Source: Brevibacterium sp. p3-SID960 (GTDB lineage Bacteria; Actinomycetota; Actinomycetes; Actinomycetales; Brevibacteriaceae). From it: a stretch of DNA of 64,000 nucleotides. Location of the stretch: NCBI RefSeq assembly GCF_025144725.1, contig NZ_JALXKS010000010.1:1-64000 (forward strand). The letters run 5' to 3'. Below the pieces are notes generated by a model. It saw nothing but the letters and a program-made list of their open reading frames with translations. It ran no database searches and was not told the DNA's origin. Shown here piece after piece: positions 34,011-44,062 of this stretch. Position numbers and translations under genes: made by a program. The stretch's first letter is position 1; every line of letters starts with the position of its first letter.

Positions 34011-34508
34011 ATGGATATGACTCAGGGCGTACTCTTCGTCCACTCAGCACCTCGTGCGCTGTGCCCTCACATCGAATGGGCCGCGGGCGGGGCAATCGGC
34101 GCGCAGGCGGCCTTCGATTGGTCGCCGCAGCCGGCCGCACCCGGCACGTTCCGTGCCGAGATCTGCTGGCGTGCCCCGGCAGGCTCCGGTGCGCGCATCG
34201 CCTCAGCGCTGCGCGGCTGGGAAGGCGTGCGCTACGAGGTGACCGAGGAGCCCTCTCCGGGCGCCGATGGCGGTCGCTGGAGCCACACACCGCGCTTGGG
34301 CATCTACCATGCCGTGACCGACGTGCACGGCAACATCATGGTCTCCGAAGACATCATCCGCTCTGTCATGGAGCGCGCAGCCGGCAATCCCGAGAAGCTT
34401 GAATCGCTCATGCAGCGCGCCCTGGGTGAAGCATGGGACAACGAGCTCGAAGCCTTCCGCTACGCCGGCGACGGCGCTCCGGTGCGCTGGCTGACCACCG
34501 CAGTCTGA
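34011..34508 (+). CDS. DUF3145 family protein
   Basis: This 165-residue protein is well conserved across Actinobacteria. GVLFVHSAPRALCPHIEWAA opens the family, followed by GWEGVRYEVTEEPSPGADGG and GRWSHTPRLGIYHAVTDVHG, then RALGEAWDNELEAFRYAGDG near the end. GGAGG lies just before the ATG. Its function is unknown. It regularly neighbours fatty-acid synthesis genes in actinobacteria, as here, where it converges on fabF across a bidirectional terminator. Confidence 0.93.
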   Translation: MDMTQGVLFVHSAPRALCPHIEWAAGGAIGAQAAFDWSPQPAAPGTFRAEICWRAPAGSGARIASALRGWEGVRYEVTEEPSPGADGGRWSHTPRLGIYHAVTDVHGNIMVSEDIIRSVMERAAGNPEKLESLMQRALGEAWDNELEAFRYAGDGAPVRWLTTAV

Positions 34509-34691
34509 CTCACTGACAAGCGCTGGCATCGCGGCAGCTGTTGCGGGGCACACCTGGCCTTTCGGTGTCTTCCTCCTGCCCGCAGGCCGCCTCAGCGATG
34601 CCGGCCTCTTGGCTCACACGCTCGGCTCCCAGCTCGCACGCTCGGGCTCCTGGCTTACGCGTTGGGTTCGAGCCGGAACACAGACGCATCA

Positions 34692-34721
34692 GGGCCTGCA
34701 GTCGCAGATGACTGCAGGCCC
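34692..34721. terminator. Bidirectional hairpin, 12-bp perfect stem
   Basis: GGGCCTGCAGTC pairs with GACTGCAGGCCC around GCAGAT, between the convergent DUF3145 and fabF genes. It has no long U-tract. The preceding ~180 bases of the gap hold no gene. Confidence 0.8.
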
Positions 34722-34757
34722 TGAGCCGCGCCCAACCGGAAACCGGTTGCGCTCCGG

Positions 34758-35999
34758 TCAGACGGTTTTGATGACGCACACGGCGTTGTGGCCGCCGAAT
34801 CCGAAGGAGTTCGTCAGCGCAGCGAAGTCTCCGCTGGGCAGATCCGCCGGGGTGTCGCGAACGACGTTGAGCTTGATCTCCGGGTCGAGGTTCTCGATGT
34901 TGATCGTCGGCGGGGCGACACGGTGGTGAGTTGCCAGCACAGCGAGGATCGCTTCAACTGCGCCAGCACCGCCGAGCAGGTGCCCGGTCATGGACTTCGT
35001 CGCAGAGACGAGCGCCTCGGAGACGTTTTCACCCAGCAGCGCGTTGACCGCCAGGGATTCGGGCACGTCACCGACCGGGGTCGAGGTGGCGTGGGCGTTG
35101 ATGTGCTTGATGTCAGCGACGTCGATGCCGGCGTTGTCGACGGCATGCTGCATCGCGTGCAGCGCGTACTTGCCCTCCGGCTCGTTTGCGGTGATGTGGT
35201 GCGAATCGTTCGACACGCCCCATCCGGCGATCTCAGCGTAGATCTTGGCGCCGCGGGCCTTGGCGTGCTCTTCGGTTTCGAGCACGAGCGCGCCGGCTCC
35301 CTCGCCCATGACGAATCCGTCGCGATCGACGTCGTAGGGGCGTGAAGCCGTCTCCGGGGAGTCATTGCGGCGTGAGAGCGCCTGCATGGAGGAGAACGCG
35401 GACATGGTGATCGGGTGCACGGCGGACTCCGAACCGCCGGCGATGACGACGTCGGCCTTGCCGGAGCGGATGACGTCGAGTGCCTGGCCGAGGCTTTCGG
35501 TCGAGGATGCACACGCGGAGACGACGGTCTGCACGGCAGCACGGGCCTTGAGGTCCATGCCGATGGCGGCAGCCGGTGCGTTCGGCATGAGCATCGGCAC
35601 CGTCAGCGGCATGACGCGGCGGGAGCCCTCTTCGCGCAGGGTGTCCCAGGCGTTGAGCAGCGTCCAGACGCCGCCGATGCCGGTGGCCCAGGAGACTGCG
35701 AGCCGCTCCGGGTCGGTCTCGGGGGTCTGTGCGTCCTCCCACGCCTCGCGGGCGGCGATGAGAGCGTACTGGCTGGAGGGGTCGAGTCGCTTGGCCTGCA
35801 CGCGTTTGAGGCGCTCGTCGACGACGCTGCGGTCGACGGTGGCGGCGAAGCTGACAGGAATGCCATAGTCCTCTGACCAGCTGTTGTCGAGAGTATGGGC
35901 GCCCGAGGTTCCCTTGAGCGCTGCCTGCCAGGTGGCTTCGGCGGTCGTGCCGATGGGTGTGACGGCACCGATGCCGGTGACGACAACTGTGGAAGTCAT
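34758..35999 (-). CDS. fabF: Beta-ketoacyl-ACP synthase II
   Basis: This 413-residue condensing enzyme elongates acyl-ACP with malonyl-ACP. It starts at MTSTVVVTG with GAGG upstream; a longer frame to 36053 is not needed. The catalytic triad is C163 in VVSACASSTESL, H303 in NAHATSTPVGD and H340 in KSMTGHLLGG, with the C-terminal NSFGFGGHNAV loop. It is the last gene of fasR-fabD-fabH-acpP-fabF, 81 bp after acpP. Confidence 0.96.
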   Translation of the reverse strand: MTSTVVVTGIGAVTPIGTTAEATWQAALKGTSGAHTLDNSWSEDYGIPVSFAATVDRSVVDERLKRVQAKRLDPSSQYALIAAREAWEDAQTPETDPERLAVSWATGIGGVWTLLNAWDTLREEGSRRVMPLTVPMLMPNAPAAAIGMDLKARAAVQTVVSACASSTESLGQALDVIRSGKADVVIAGGSESAVHPITMSAFSSMQALSRRNDSPETASRPYDVDRDGFVMGEGAGALVLETEEHAKARGAKIYAEIAGWGVSNDSHHITANEPEGKYALHAMQHAVDNAGIDVADIKHINAHATSTPVGDVPESLAVNALLGENVSEALVSATKSMTGHLLGGAGAVEAILAVLATHHRVAPPTINIENLDPEIKLNVVRDTPADLPSGDFAALTNSFGFGGHNAVCVIKTV

Positions 36000-36080
36000 G
36001 TGATCAACCTCGTCGAATCGGTTGGGGTCCATCACGGGGCGGTGAGACCGCACGGGCCGGCCGCCCCGTGACCGGAATTC

Positions 36081-36332
36081 TTAGGCCTGCTGTGCTTTGA
36101 CGATGTAGTCGACAGCGTCCTGCACGGTGACGAGATCCTTGACATCGTCATCCGGGATCTTCACGCCGAACTTCTTCTCAGCGTTGACGACGATCGTCAT
36201 CATCGAGATCGAGTCGATGTCGAGATCATCGGTGAAGGACTTGCTCGGCTCGACAGCTTCGGTGGCCAGGCCGGTCTCTTCGTTCACGATGTCAGCGAGT
36301 CCTGCGAGGACTTCAGCTTCGCTATGTGCCAT
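36081..36332 (-). CDS. acpP: Acyl carrier protein
   Basis: This 83-residue acidic four-helix protein starts at MAHSEAEV with AAGGAAG nearby; an upstream ATG at 36350 adds six basic residues. The 4'-phosphopantetheine attachment Ser41 is in DLDIDSISMMTIV. The actinobacterial form DSIS is used rather than DSLD. It carries the growing chain between FabD, FabH and FabF, whose genes flank it. Confidence 0.96.
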   Translation of the reverse strand: MAHSEAEVLAGLADIVNEETGLATEAVEPSKSFTDDLDIDSISMMTIVVNAEKKFGVKIPDDDVKDLVTVQDAVDYIVKAQQA

Positions 36333-36500
36333 ATCTTCCTTCTTTCTCAATGCTTCCCGGCCAGCTTCACCGGCCGGCTTGTGGAACGTGATTCGACGAG
36401 TTGTCCCGTCAGAATCCTACGTCATGCTCGCTGCGCATATGCAAGGAGCGGGGTGCCACGGCAGGCCGTGGCGGGTGCGCCGTCATCCCAGCCGGGGTGT

Positions 36501-37511
36501 TCACGGCAGCGTGACGACCTGCGCCCCGTAGACGAGCCCGGCGCCGAAGCCGATCTGCAGCGACAGCCCACCGGAGAGCTCCGGATGCTCGCGCAGCAGC
36601 CGTTCGGTGGCCAGCGGAATCGACGCCGAGGACGTGTTGCCGTTGTCGGCGATGTCGCGGCCGATGACGACGGAGTCGGGCAGCTTCAGCTGCTTGGCGA
36701 GCTCGTCGATGATGCGCATATTCGCCTGATGAGGCACGAAGGCCGCCAAGTCGCCGGCTTCGACACCAGCGGCGTCGAGGGCCTCCTTGGCGACTTCGGC
36801 CATCTCCCACACGGCCCAGCGGAACACGCTGGGCCCGTCCTGGCGCAGCGTGGGCCAGGTGGCGCCTGCGGGGTTCTTCTTCAGATCGAGCAGCGAGTTG
36901 GTCATGTGGATGGTGTCCCAGTTCTCACCCTTCGAGCCCCACACACTCTGTCCGATGCCCGGCGTGTCGCTGGCGGAGACGACGACGGCGCCAGCGCCGT
37001 CGGCGAGGATGAAGGAGATCGACCGGTCGGTAGGGTCGATCCAGTCGGAGAGCTTCTCCGCGCCGATGACGAGCACGTTGTCCATGACGCCGGACCGCAC
37101 CAGTCCGTCGGCCTGCGCGATGGCGTAGCAGTAGCCAGCGCAGGCAGCTGAGATGTCCCAGGCGGGAATCGGGCCGGTGCCCAGCCGGTCGGTCAGCATC
37201 GCTGCCACGGACGGCGTCGGGTGGGCGAAGGTGACGGTGGCGATGATGATGCCGCCGATGTCGGTGGGCTTGAGACCGGCGTTGGCGATCGCCTCCTGTG
37301 CGGCCTCCTCGCTCATCTCGGCGACGCCGACGTCTTCGCTGGCGTAGCGGCGGGTGATGATCCCGGTGCGCTGGCGGATCCACTCATCGGAGGAGTCGAT
37401 CGGCTCGACGATGTCGTCATTGCGCACTGTGATCTCACCGCGGTAGCCGCCGATGCCGGTGATGGTGGAGTACCGGCCGGCCGGCGTGGTCTGCAGTGTC
37501 GGTGCTGTCAT
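36501..37511 (-). CDS. fabH: Beta-ketoacyl-ACP synthase III
   Basis: This 336-residue enzyme primes fatty-acid synthesis by condensing a starter acyl-CoA with malonyl-ACP. The triad is C124 in DISAACAGYCYA, H261 in FVPHQANMRI and N292 in DNGNTSSAS. The 168-bp gap to acpP contains no gene. Actinobacterial FabH often accepts branched starters, which would give iso/anteiso lipids, but that cannot be read here. Confidence 0.96.
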   Translation of the reverse strand: MTAPTLQTTPAGRYSTITGIGGYRGEITVRNDDIVEPIDSSDEWIRQRTGIITRRYASEDVGVAEMSEEAAQEAIANAGLKPTDIGGIIIATVTFAHPTPSVAAMLTDRLGTGPIPAWDISAACAGYCYAIAQADGLVRSGVMDNVLVIGAEKLSDWIDPTDRSISFILADGAGAVVVSASDTPGIGQSVWGSKGENWDTIHMTNSLLDLKKNPAGATWPTLRQDGPSVFRWAVWEMAEVAKEALDAAGVEAGDLAAFVPHQANMRIIDELAKQLKLPDSVVIGRDIADNGNTSSASIPLATERLLREHPELSGGLSLQIGFGAGLVYGAQVVTLP

Positions 37512-37552
37512 AGAAAACCTCTTCTCTGTCTACAGCTGCGTGTGCGGCCGCT

Positions 37553-38491
37553 TCAGGATTCTGCAGGGGCCTTGGCGGCGTGGGCCTGGACGAAGGCGCG
37601 GGCGTCATCGAGATCGGCAGCCGACTTCAGTGCGAAGGTCTCGACTCCGCGCATCGCTCGCTTGGCCAGCCCGGTGAGCGTGCCGCCGGGCACGAGTTCG
37701 ACCAGGCCGGTGACGCCCATGTCGAGCAGCTGCTTCTGGCACAGATCCCAGCGCACCGGATTCGTCACCTGCTTGACAAGCAGGTCGAGGTACGCAGAAC
37801 CGGACTCGACCGGTTCGCCGGTGGCGTTGGTCAGGATCGCCAGCTGCGGGTCCTGGGCTTCCAGGTTCGAGGCCAGGGTGGCCAGGGGGGCCTGGGCCGA
37901 TCCCATGTAGGAGGTGTGGAATGCGCCTGCGACTTTGAGTGGGATGACGCGGGCGCGCTCGGGCGGGTTCTCGGCGAGCTTCTCGATGTTCTCGACTGCG
38001 CCAGCGGCGACGGTCTGTCCCGCGCCGTTGACGTTGGCAGGGGACAGGCCGGCGGATTCGATGGCGGCAAGCACATCGTCCGGCTCCCCGCCGACGACCG
38101 CGGCCATCCCGGTGGGCGCGGCGGCGGAGGCCGCAGCCATGCCGGTCGCACGCGTCATGACGAACTTCATCGCTGCGGCGTCGTCGAGCACGCCGGCGAT
38201 ATTCGCGGCGCCGATCTCACCGACGGAGTGACCTGCGACGACATCTGGGGAGACGTCGAGGTCGGAGAAGAGCTCCCGGTAGGCGGCGATCGCCGAGGCG
38301 ACGAGCAGCGGCTGGGCGATATCGGTGCTCTTGATCGTCTCGTCATCGGACTCTGTGCCGTGGGTGCGCAGGTCGAGGTCCGCGGCGGCGGAGAGCGCAT
38401 CGAGTGTTGCGGCGAATGCCGGGCGATCGAGCCAGGAGGAGAGGAATCCGGGCTTCTGGGCGCCCTGGCCCGGGCAGGCGATAACTAGCAC
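37553..38491 (-). CDS. fabD: Malonyl-CoA:ACP transacylase
   Basis: This enzyme has 312 residues if it starts at the GTG giving MLVIACPGQGAQKPGFL, the family's usual N-terminus, with GGAAG upstream. A TTG at 38506 would add five residues. The GxSxG nucleophile is Ser89 in VVAGHSVGEIG, with the GAFHTSYM histidine and NVNGAGQTV further on. It loads malonyl groups onto AcpP. First structural gene after the fasR regulator. Confidence 0.95.
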   Translation of the reverse strand: MLVIACPGQGAQKPGFLSSWLDRPAFAATLDALSAAADLDLRTHGTESDDETIKSTDIAQPLLVASAIAAYRELFSDLDVSPDVVAGHSVGEIGAANIAGVLDDAAAMKFVMTRATGMAAASAAAPTGMAAVVGGEPDDVLAAIESAGLSPANVNGAGQTVAAGAVENIEKLAENPPERARVIPLKVAGAFHTSYMGSAQAPLATLASNLEAQDPQLAILTNATGEPVESGSAYLDLLVKQVTNPVRWDLCQKQLLDMGVTGLVELVPGGTLTGLAKRAMRGVETFALKSAADLDDARAFVQAHAAKAPAES

Positions 38492-38549
38492 TGGAGTAGC
38501 TTCCAATCAGTCGAGGTCGTATTTCAACTTACGTCAATGTGGAGGTTCG

Positions 38550-39761
38550 TCACGGGGATTTGTTCAGGTTCGACAATTGCCCGGCTTCTGACAGTTGGCC
38601 GTACACCAACGCAATTCTGATGACGAAACCAGCGCGTGCCGCGGTCGGATCGATGCCGATGAGGTCGGCGATCTTGCGCAGACGGTACCGCACGGTGTTC
38701 GGGTGCACGTGCAGGGAACGAGCGGTGTTCTCCAGCGAGCCGCCGAACTCGACGTAGGCGGCAACGGTGTCGAGAAGCTGGCCGCTGCCGGAGTTGAGCG
38801 GTTCGTAGTAGCAGGTGATGAGCTCGCGCACCGCGCTCGTGTCGCCGGCGATCGCGCGCTCGGGTAGCAGGTCGCGGGCATGGACGGGCCGGGTGACGAT
38901 CGGGCGCGCCGAGGCGGTGCGCAGCGCCCAGCCGGCTGCCGCTGCCGAGGTGGCGGCTTCGGCCAGCGTGCTGACCTCAGGTCCGATGACGACTTCGGAG
39001 GGACCGAAGAACTGCGAGAGCGCGGTGGCGGCCTGGTCGATGTCCTCAACACCGCCGATGACGATGAGCAGCCGGTCGTCGTGCACCCCGACGAGCGCAT
39101 CCTCGGCCCACTTCTGGGCGGCTGCGCGGATCTCGTCGATGCTCTTGTGTGCGGCTCGCTGCGGGGCGCGGCCGACGACGACGTACACCGAGCCTTCGGT
39201 GCGCCACCCGAAGGCCGCCGTGCGGCTGGCGAGCTCATCGACCGAGTCCCCGCGCACAAGTGCGTCGACGACCATCGCCTCCAACCGGGCGTCCCACGAA
39301 CCGCGCGCCTCAGCGGCGCGAGCGTAGATGTCGGCGGCAGCAAAGGCGATCTCCCGGGAGTACACCAGCACGGCTTCGCGCAGCTGGGCCTGCTCATTGG
39401 GCCGGGCCAGGTCGCCGACGCGCTCTTCGACGACTTCGACGACGACGCGCAGCAGCTGCAGCGTCTGCTGCAGCGACACGGAGCGGACGAGTTCGCGGGG
39501 GGCGGACTGGAAGATGTCCTGAACGACCCGCAACTGTGCGCCGGGGTCGCGGTACCAGTCGATGAACGAGGCGATGCCGGAGTTCGCCAGTACGACGACC
39601 CAGCCGCGGTCGGCGGCGCTCATCGAGCGGTACCACGGCAGGCGGGCCTCGAGTCGCTGCAGGGTCAGCTTGTGCAGCAGGGCCTGACCGGCCTTGAGTC
39701 GGCGGGTCGTCTCGGCGCGGGCGCGCACATGGGCGGCGGCTTCCTCAGAGCGAACGGGCAT
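38550..39761 (-). CDS. fasR: PucR-type regulator of fatty-acid synthesis (FasR-like)
   Basis: This 403-residue protein ends in the PucR C-terminal HTH (GGSLENTARSLHVHPNTVRY followed by RLRKI), with a GGDEF-like CdaR central domain (SVYVVVGRAPQRAAHKS onwards). It lies directly upstream of fabD in the same orientation, the arrangement of Streptomyces FasR, which activates the fabD-fabH-acpP-fabF operon. The gene symbol rests on that context and the domain layout. Confidence 0.85.
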   Translation of the reverse strand: MPVRSEEAAAHVRARAETTRRLKAGQALLHKLTLQRLEARLPWYRSMSAADRGWVVVLANSGIASFIDWYRDPGAQLRVVQDIFQSAPRELVRSVSLQQTLQLLRVVVEVVEERVGDLARPNEQAQLREAVLVYSREIAFAAADIYARAAEARGSWDARLEAMVVDALVRGDSVDELASRTAAFGWRTEGSVYVVVGRAPQRAAHKSIDEIRAAAQKWAEDALVGVHDDRLLIVIGGVEDIDQAATALSQFFGPSEVVIGPEVSTLAEAATSAAAAGWALRTASARPIVTRPVHARDLLPERAIAGDTSAVRELITCYYEPLNSGSGQLLDTVAAYVEFGGSLENTARSLHVHPNTVRYRLRKIADLIGIDPTAARAGFVIRIALVYGQLSEAGQLSNLNKSP

Positions 39762-39805
39762 GAGGCCACACTACATGAAAGGCGACAAAGGATTTGTGCG
39801 CCGGA

Positions 39806-39838
39806 CACAAAAGCGGGCGGGGTGCTTCCCTCCCGCTT
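39806..39838 (-). terminator. Terminator after aceE
   Basis: AAGCGGG and CCCGCTT form a stem across 39811-39838. On the minus strand it is followed by TTTGTGTCC. It sits between the end of aceE and the start of fasR. Confidence 0.65.
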
Positions 39839-39863
39839 CTGTGTGCTCAGCAGCTGCGTGCGA

Positions 39864-42629
39864 TCAGGCGCTGGCACCTTCGGTCGAGCCGGTGGCGCCG
39901 GCCCGCGGATCGTCGAGCTGGTACTTCTTCGACGCCTCGGCGGCGAGCTTCGGATCGACGATGCCGAGGTCGCCGAGGCTGATGAGCGCCTGGACGACGA
40001 CCGAAGGGGCATCGATGAGGAAGTGCCGGCGAGCGGCCGGGCGCGTATCGGAGATCGCGTAGCCGTCGGCGCCCAGCGACGTGAAGTGGCCGGGGACGTA
40101 CTGGCGGATCATGTCCGGCACGGTCCGGGTGTGGTCGCTGGTGGCGATGACCGGGCCCTCAGCATCAGCCAGCTGCTGCGTGACAAACGGCACCCGCGCC
40201 TCGGCGTCGGGATGGAGCAGACGCTCGTCATCGCAGGCCAGGCCGTCACGGCGCAGCTCCTGCCATGAGGTCACCGACCACACATCGGCCGAGACGTTCC
40301 AGTCCTTCTCCAGCAGCTCCTGGGCCTCCAGGATCCACGGCACTCCCACGCCGGAGGCAAGCAGCTGGACCTTCGGCCCGTCGAGTTCGGGCCCGTCCTT
40401 GAGCTTGTAGATGCCCTTGAGCACGCCTTCGACATCGAGGTCCTCGGGTTCCTTGGGCTGGACCATCGGCTCGTTGTACATCGTGATGTAGTACATGACG
40501 TTCGGGTCGCGACCGTCGTCCTCGCCGTACATCCGCTGCAGGCCGTCGCGCACGATGTGCGCCATCTCGTAGCTGTATGCCGGGTCGTAGGAGATGATCG
40601 ACGGGAATGTCGACGCCAGCACGTGGGAGTGCCCATCGCCGTGCTGCAGCCCTTCCGCCACCAGCGTCGTGCGGCCTGCAGTGGCGCCGAGGATGAATCC
40701 GCGGGCCATCTGGTCGCAGGCTGCCCAGAAGGCATCGCCGGTGCGCTGGAAGCCGAACATCGAGTAGAAGATGTAGAACGGGATCATCGGCTCGCCGTGG
40801 GCGGCGTATGAGGTGCCGGCCGCCGAGAACGCGGCAGTCGAGCCGCCCTCGTTGATGCCCATGTGCAGCAGCTGTCCGTCGGTCGCCTCCTTGTAGGCCA
40901 GGAAGAGATCGCGGTCGACCGAGACGTAGTTCTGCCCGTGCGGGTTGTAGATCTTCGCGGTCGGGAAGAAGGAGTCCATGCCGAATGTGCGGGCCTCATC
41001 AGGGATGATCGGCACGACGCGCTTGCCGAACTCCTTGTCGCGCATGAGGTCCTTGAGGATGCGTACGAACGCCATCGTCGTGGCGATCTCCTGCTTGCCC
41101 GAGCCCTTCCGGGCGGCGTCGTAGAGCTTGTCCTCCGGCAGCTTGACCGGCACGTGCTTGTCGCGGCGCTCGGGGCTGAAGCCGCCGAGCTGACGGCGCC
41201 GCTCGAGCATGTACTTGATCTCCGGGGCGTCGGGTCCCGGGTGGTAGTACGGCGGCAGCTGCGGGTTCTCCTCCAGATCCTTGTCCGAGATCGGAATCGA
41301 GAAGTGATCGCGGATCGTCTTGAGATCCTCCAGATCCACCTTCTTCATCTGGTGGGTGGCGTTGCGGGCCTCGAAGTGCGGTCCGAGCGAGTAGCCCTTG
41401 ATCGTCTTGGCGAGGATGACCGTCGGCTGGCCGGTGTGCTCGACAGCTGCCTTGTAGGCGGCGTAGACCTTGCGGTAGTCATGGCCGCCGCGCTTGAGCT
41501 GCCAGATCTGCTCATCGGTGTAGTCCTCGACGAGGGCCTTCGTGCGCGGATCGCGGCCGAAGAAGTTGTCGCGAACGAAGCCGCCGTCCTCACCCTTGTA
41601 GGTCTGGTAGTCACCGTCGGGGGTGTTGTTCATGAGGTTGACGAGCGCGCCGTCTCGGTCGCGGGCGAGCAGGGCATCCCACTCGCGTCCCCAGATGACC
41701 TTGACGACGTTCCAGCCTGCACCGCGGAAGAACGACTCCAGTTCCTGGATGATCTTGCCGTTGCCGCGCACCGGGCCGTCGAGGCGCTGCAGATTGCAGT
41801 TGATGACGAAGGTGAGGTTGTCGAGCTCCTCATAGGCGGCGTACTGCAGCATGCCGCGGCTTTCGGGCTCGTCCATCTCACCATCGCCGAGGAACGCCCA
41901 CACACGCTGCTCGGAGGTGTCCTTGATGCCGCGGTTGTGCAGGTACTTGTTGAACTGCGCCTGCGCAATCGCGTTCATCGGACCCAGGCCCATGGACACC
42001 GTCGGGTGCTCCCAGAAGTCCGGCATCTGGTGCGGGTGCGGGTAGGACGGGAGACCGGCCGGCTCGCCGTCGATCCAGTGCGAGGCCTGCTGGCGGAAGC
42101 CGTCGAGCTGGTCCTCGGTCAGGCGTCCTTCGAGATAGGCGCGCGCGTACATTCCCGGCGAGGCATGGCCCTGGTAGAAGACGTGATCTCCGCCACCGGG
42201 GTGGTCCTTGCCGCGGAAGAAGTGGTTCTGGCCGACCTCGTACAGCGTCGCTGCCGAGGCGTAGGTGGAGATATGGCCGCCGACCTCGATACCCGGCCGC
42301 TGGGCGCGGTGGACCATGACCGCTGCGTTCCAGCGGATCCAACGGCGGAACCGGCGCTCGAGTTCCTCGTCACCGGGGAACCAGGGCTCATCCTCGGGGC
42401 CAATCGAGTTGATGTAGTCAGTCGCCGTGAGGCTGGGCACCCCGAGGCTCTGCTCGCGGGCACGCTGGATGAGGCTGAGCATGATGTAGCGGGCACGGGA
42501 GCGACCGCCCGCCTCGACCAGCGAATCAAGGGAGTCGAGCCACTCCTGAGTCTCCTCGGGGTCGACGTCTGGGACCTGGCTGGGCAGGCCGTTGAGGATG
42601 ATTCCTCGCTTCTGATTGGCCACTTTCAT
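39864..42629 (-). CDS. aceE: Pyruvate dehydrogenase E1 component, homodimeric type
   Basis: This 921-residue thiamine-pyrophosphate enzyme starts at MKVANQKRG with AGAGGAC upstream. It has the AceE order: [20 protein letters not shown] near the N-terminus, TPP motif [12 protein letters not shown], then [29 protein letters not shown] [20 protein letters not shown], and the C-terminal [20 protein letters not shown]. It decarboxylates pyruvate and feeds acetyl units to the E2 subunit, which in actinobacteria is shared with the 2-oxoglutarate complex. E2 and E3 are not in this window. Adjacent fas genes link acetyl-CoA supply to lipid synthesis. Confidence 0.97.
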   Translation of the reverse strand: MKVANQKRGIILNGLPSQVPDVDPEETQEWLDSLDSLVEAGGRSRARYIMLSLIQRAREQSLGVPSLTATDYINSIGPEDEPWFPGDEELERRFRRWIRWNAAVMVHRAQRPGIEVGGHISTYASAATLYEVGQNHFFRGKDHPGGGDHVFYQGHASPGMYARAYLEGRLTEDQLDGFRQQASHWIDGEPAGLPSYPHPHQMPDFWEHPTVSMGLGPMNAIAQAQFNKYLHNRGIKDTSEQRVWAFLGDGEMDEPESRGMLQYAAYEELDNLTFVINCNLQRLDGPVRGNGKIIQELESFFRGAGWNVVKVIWGREWDALLARDRDGALVNLMNNTPDGDYQTYKGEDGGFVRDNFFGRDPRTKALVEDYTDEQIWQLKRGGHDYRKVYAAYKAAVEHTGQPTVILAKTIKGYSLGPHFEARNATHQMKKVDLEDLKTIRDHFSIPISDKDLEENPQLPPYYHPGPDAPEIKYMLERRRQLGGFSPERRDKHVPVKLPEDKLYDAARKGSGKQEIATTMAFVRILKDLMRDKEFGKRVVPIIPDEARTFGMDSFFPTAKIYNPHGQNYVSVDRDLFLAYKEATDGQLLHMGINEGGSTAAFSAAGTSYAAHGEPMIPFYIFYSMFGFQRTGDAFWAACDQMARGFILGATAGRTTLVAEGLQHGDGHSHVLASTFPSIISYDPAYSYEMAHIVRDGLQRMYGEDDGRDPNVMYYITMYNEPMVQPKEPEDLDVEGVLKGIYKLKDGPELDGPKVQLLASGVGVPWILEAQELLEKDWNVSADVWSVTSWQELRRDGLACDDERLLHPDAEARVPFVTQQLADAEGPVIATSDHTRTVPDMIRQYVPGHFTSLGADGYAISDTRPAARRHFLIDAPSVVVQALISLGDLGIVDPKLAAEASKKYQLDDPRAGATGSTEGASA

Positions 42630-42905
42630 GTCCTCTCGTAGGGACGGACTCACCGTCGGGCGGACGGCGGGCGGGGGACACACAGCGACCGTGGGCGCAG
42701 CGGCATCCCGCCCTTGGGGTTCGGTATCAACCCTAAGGCACATCGGGCCTCATTGTGGAATGAATCCAATCACTATGTGGAAGTTGCACCCGTATCGTGG
42801 AAATGTCGATGTGGGCGGGTGCGAAGGGCGGCCCTACGGCATGAGAACGCGGCAGACCGGCCCGAACAGTTGCTCAGGGCAGTGAAGGGGGCAACAATAT
42901 GGGGT

Positions 42906-43352
42906 ATGAGCACAACTCCTTCCGAAAGGACCCTTGCACAGGACGCGGATGCTGACAGCAGCGCTGCGAACACCCTCGGCCTCGCCCCCGGAAAGTACGT
43001 CCAGGAAATCGGCTATGACGATGATGTGGACTTCGACCTGCGCGACGAGATCGAGGCGGTGATCGGAGAGGAGATGGCAGATGAGGACGTCGACGATGTG
43101 TTCGACGTCATCGTCATGTGGTGGCGCTCTGACGATCCTGATCTCATCGACGGCATCGTCGACGCACAGACTACCCTGGCCGACGGCGGCATCATCTGGC
43201 TCCTGACCCCCAAAGCCAAGCGCGACGGGCACATCCCGCCCGGCGACATCACCAACGCAGCTCCGACCGCGGGCATGCATATGACGAAGACCATCAGCGC
43301 AGCACCCGACTGGTCCGGCTTCCGGCTCGAAGCCAAGAAGAACTTCAGCTGA
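42906..43352 (+). CDS. DUF3052 family protein
   Basis: This 148-residue acidic protein has the family hallmarks LGLAPGKYVQEIGYDDDVDF, IVMWWRSDDPDLIDGIVDA, and the C-terminal WSGFRLEAKKN. It is an actinobacterial family of unknown function that is typically divergent from aceE, as here across 276 bp. The ATG at 42906 was chosen because upstream residues in frame are not conserved-looking. The divergent gap contains no other gene. Confidence 0.92.
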   Translation: MSTTPSERTLAQDADADSSAANTLGLAPGKYVQEIGYDDDVDFDLRDEIEAVIGEEMADEDVDDVFDVIVMWWRSDDPDLIDGIVDAQTTLADGGIIWLLTPKAKRDGHIPPGDITNAAPTAGMHMTKTISAAPDWSGFRLEAKKNFS

Positions 43353-43490
43353 CACTCGAACCGGGCAGCCTGGCCACCCGCCAGCTGCCCGGACTGCTGA
43401 GCGCAGCCCCAACGACAGCCGAGCATCCAGCCGCACCTGCCTATCGGGTATGGTCGGCTCCCACCTACGAATGCGAAGGAGTGATGGAAA

Positions 43491-43886
43491 GTGGCGACGC
43501 TTTTCACCAAGATCATCAACGGCGAGATTCCCGGCGCCATCGTCTACGAAGACGACCGCTGTGTCGCGTTCCTCGACGCGCTGCCGCAGACCGAGGGGCA
43601 CACCCTCGTCGTCCCCCGCGAGGAGATCTCCCACTGGATCGACGTGCCGGCCGACCTGCTCGCACACCTCATGGACGTCGCCCAGCGCATCGGCGCCGCC
43701 CAGCAGAGGGCCTTCGACTGCGAGCGGATCGGCGTACTCATCCAGGGCTATGAGGTTCCCCACACCCATGTGCACGTGTGGCCGACGAACTCCGTGGCCG
43801 ACTTCGACATGCACAAGCGGGCCAGCGAGATGCAGGGCCCGGAAACGCTGAAGCCGGTGGCCCAGCGGATCAGAGACGAACTCTGA
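43491..43886 (+). CDS. HIT-family nucleotide hydrolase/transferase
   Basis: This 131-residue protein starts at GTG. It has the histidine-triad motif HTHVHVWP at 91-98 and the N-terminal FTKIINGEIPGAIVYEDDRC with LPQTEGHTLVVP. It is related to Hint-type phosphoramidases that hydrolyse AMP conjugates. It ends just before tRNA-Pro on the other strand. Confidence 0.93.
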   Translation: MATLFTKIINGEIPGAIVYEDDRCVAFLDALPQTEGHTLVVPREEISHWIDVPADLLAHLMDVAQRIGAAQQRAFDCERIGVLIQGYEVPHTHVHVWPTNSVADFDMHKRASEMQGPETLKPVAQRIRDEL

Positions 43887-43913
43887 GTCTCACCAGGCCA
43901 CCGGCCGGATCAG

Positions 43914-43987
43914 TCGGGATAGCGGGATTCGAACCCACGACCTCCTCGTCCCGAACGAGGCGCGCTACCAAGCTGCGCTATATCCCG
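43914..43987 (-). tRNA. tRNA-Pro (CGG)
   Basis: Acceptor CGGGATA/TATCCCG, anticodon stem CCTCG/CGAGG with loop TTCGGGA (anticodon CGG), and T-arm GTGGG TTCGAAT CCCGC. The discriminator is A and CCA is not encoded. Confidence 0.96.
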
Positions 43988-44062
43988 TCAGCGGAGACCA
44001 CTATACCCCTAGAGATGCCGACGTCAAAAACCGCGTCTCCAGGCGCTGGAAGAGAGACCTGA

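Noticed and set aside
40863..42641. 592-codon open frame antisense to aceE
   Set aside because: High-GC codon bias leaves the antisense frame open. aceE is unmistakable on the other strand and the antisense product is His/Asp/Val-rich with no family.
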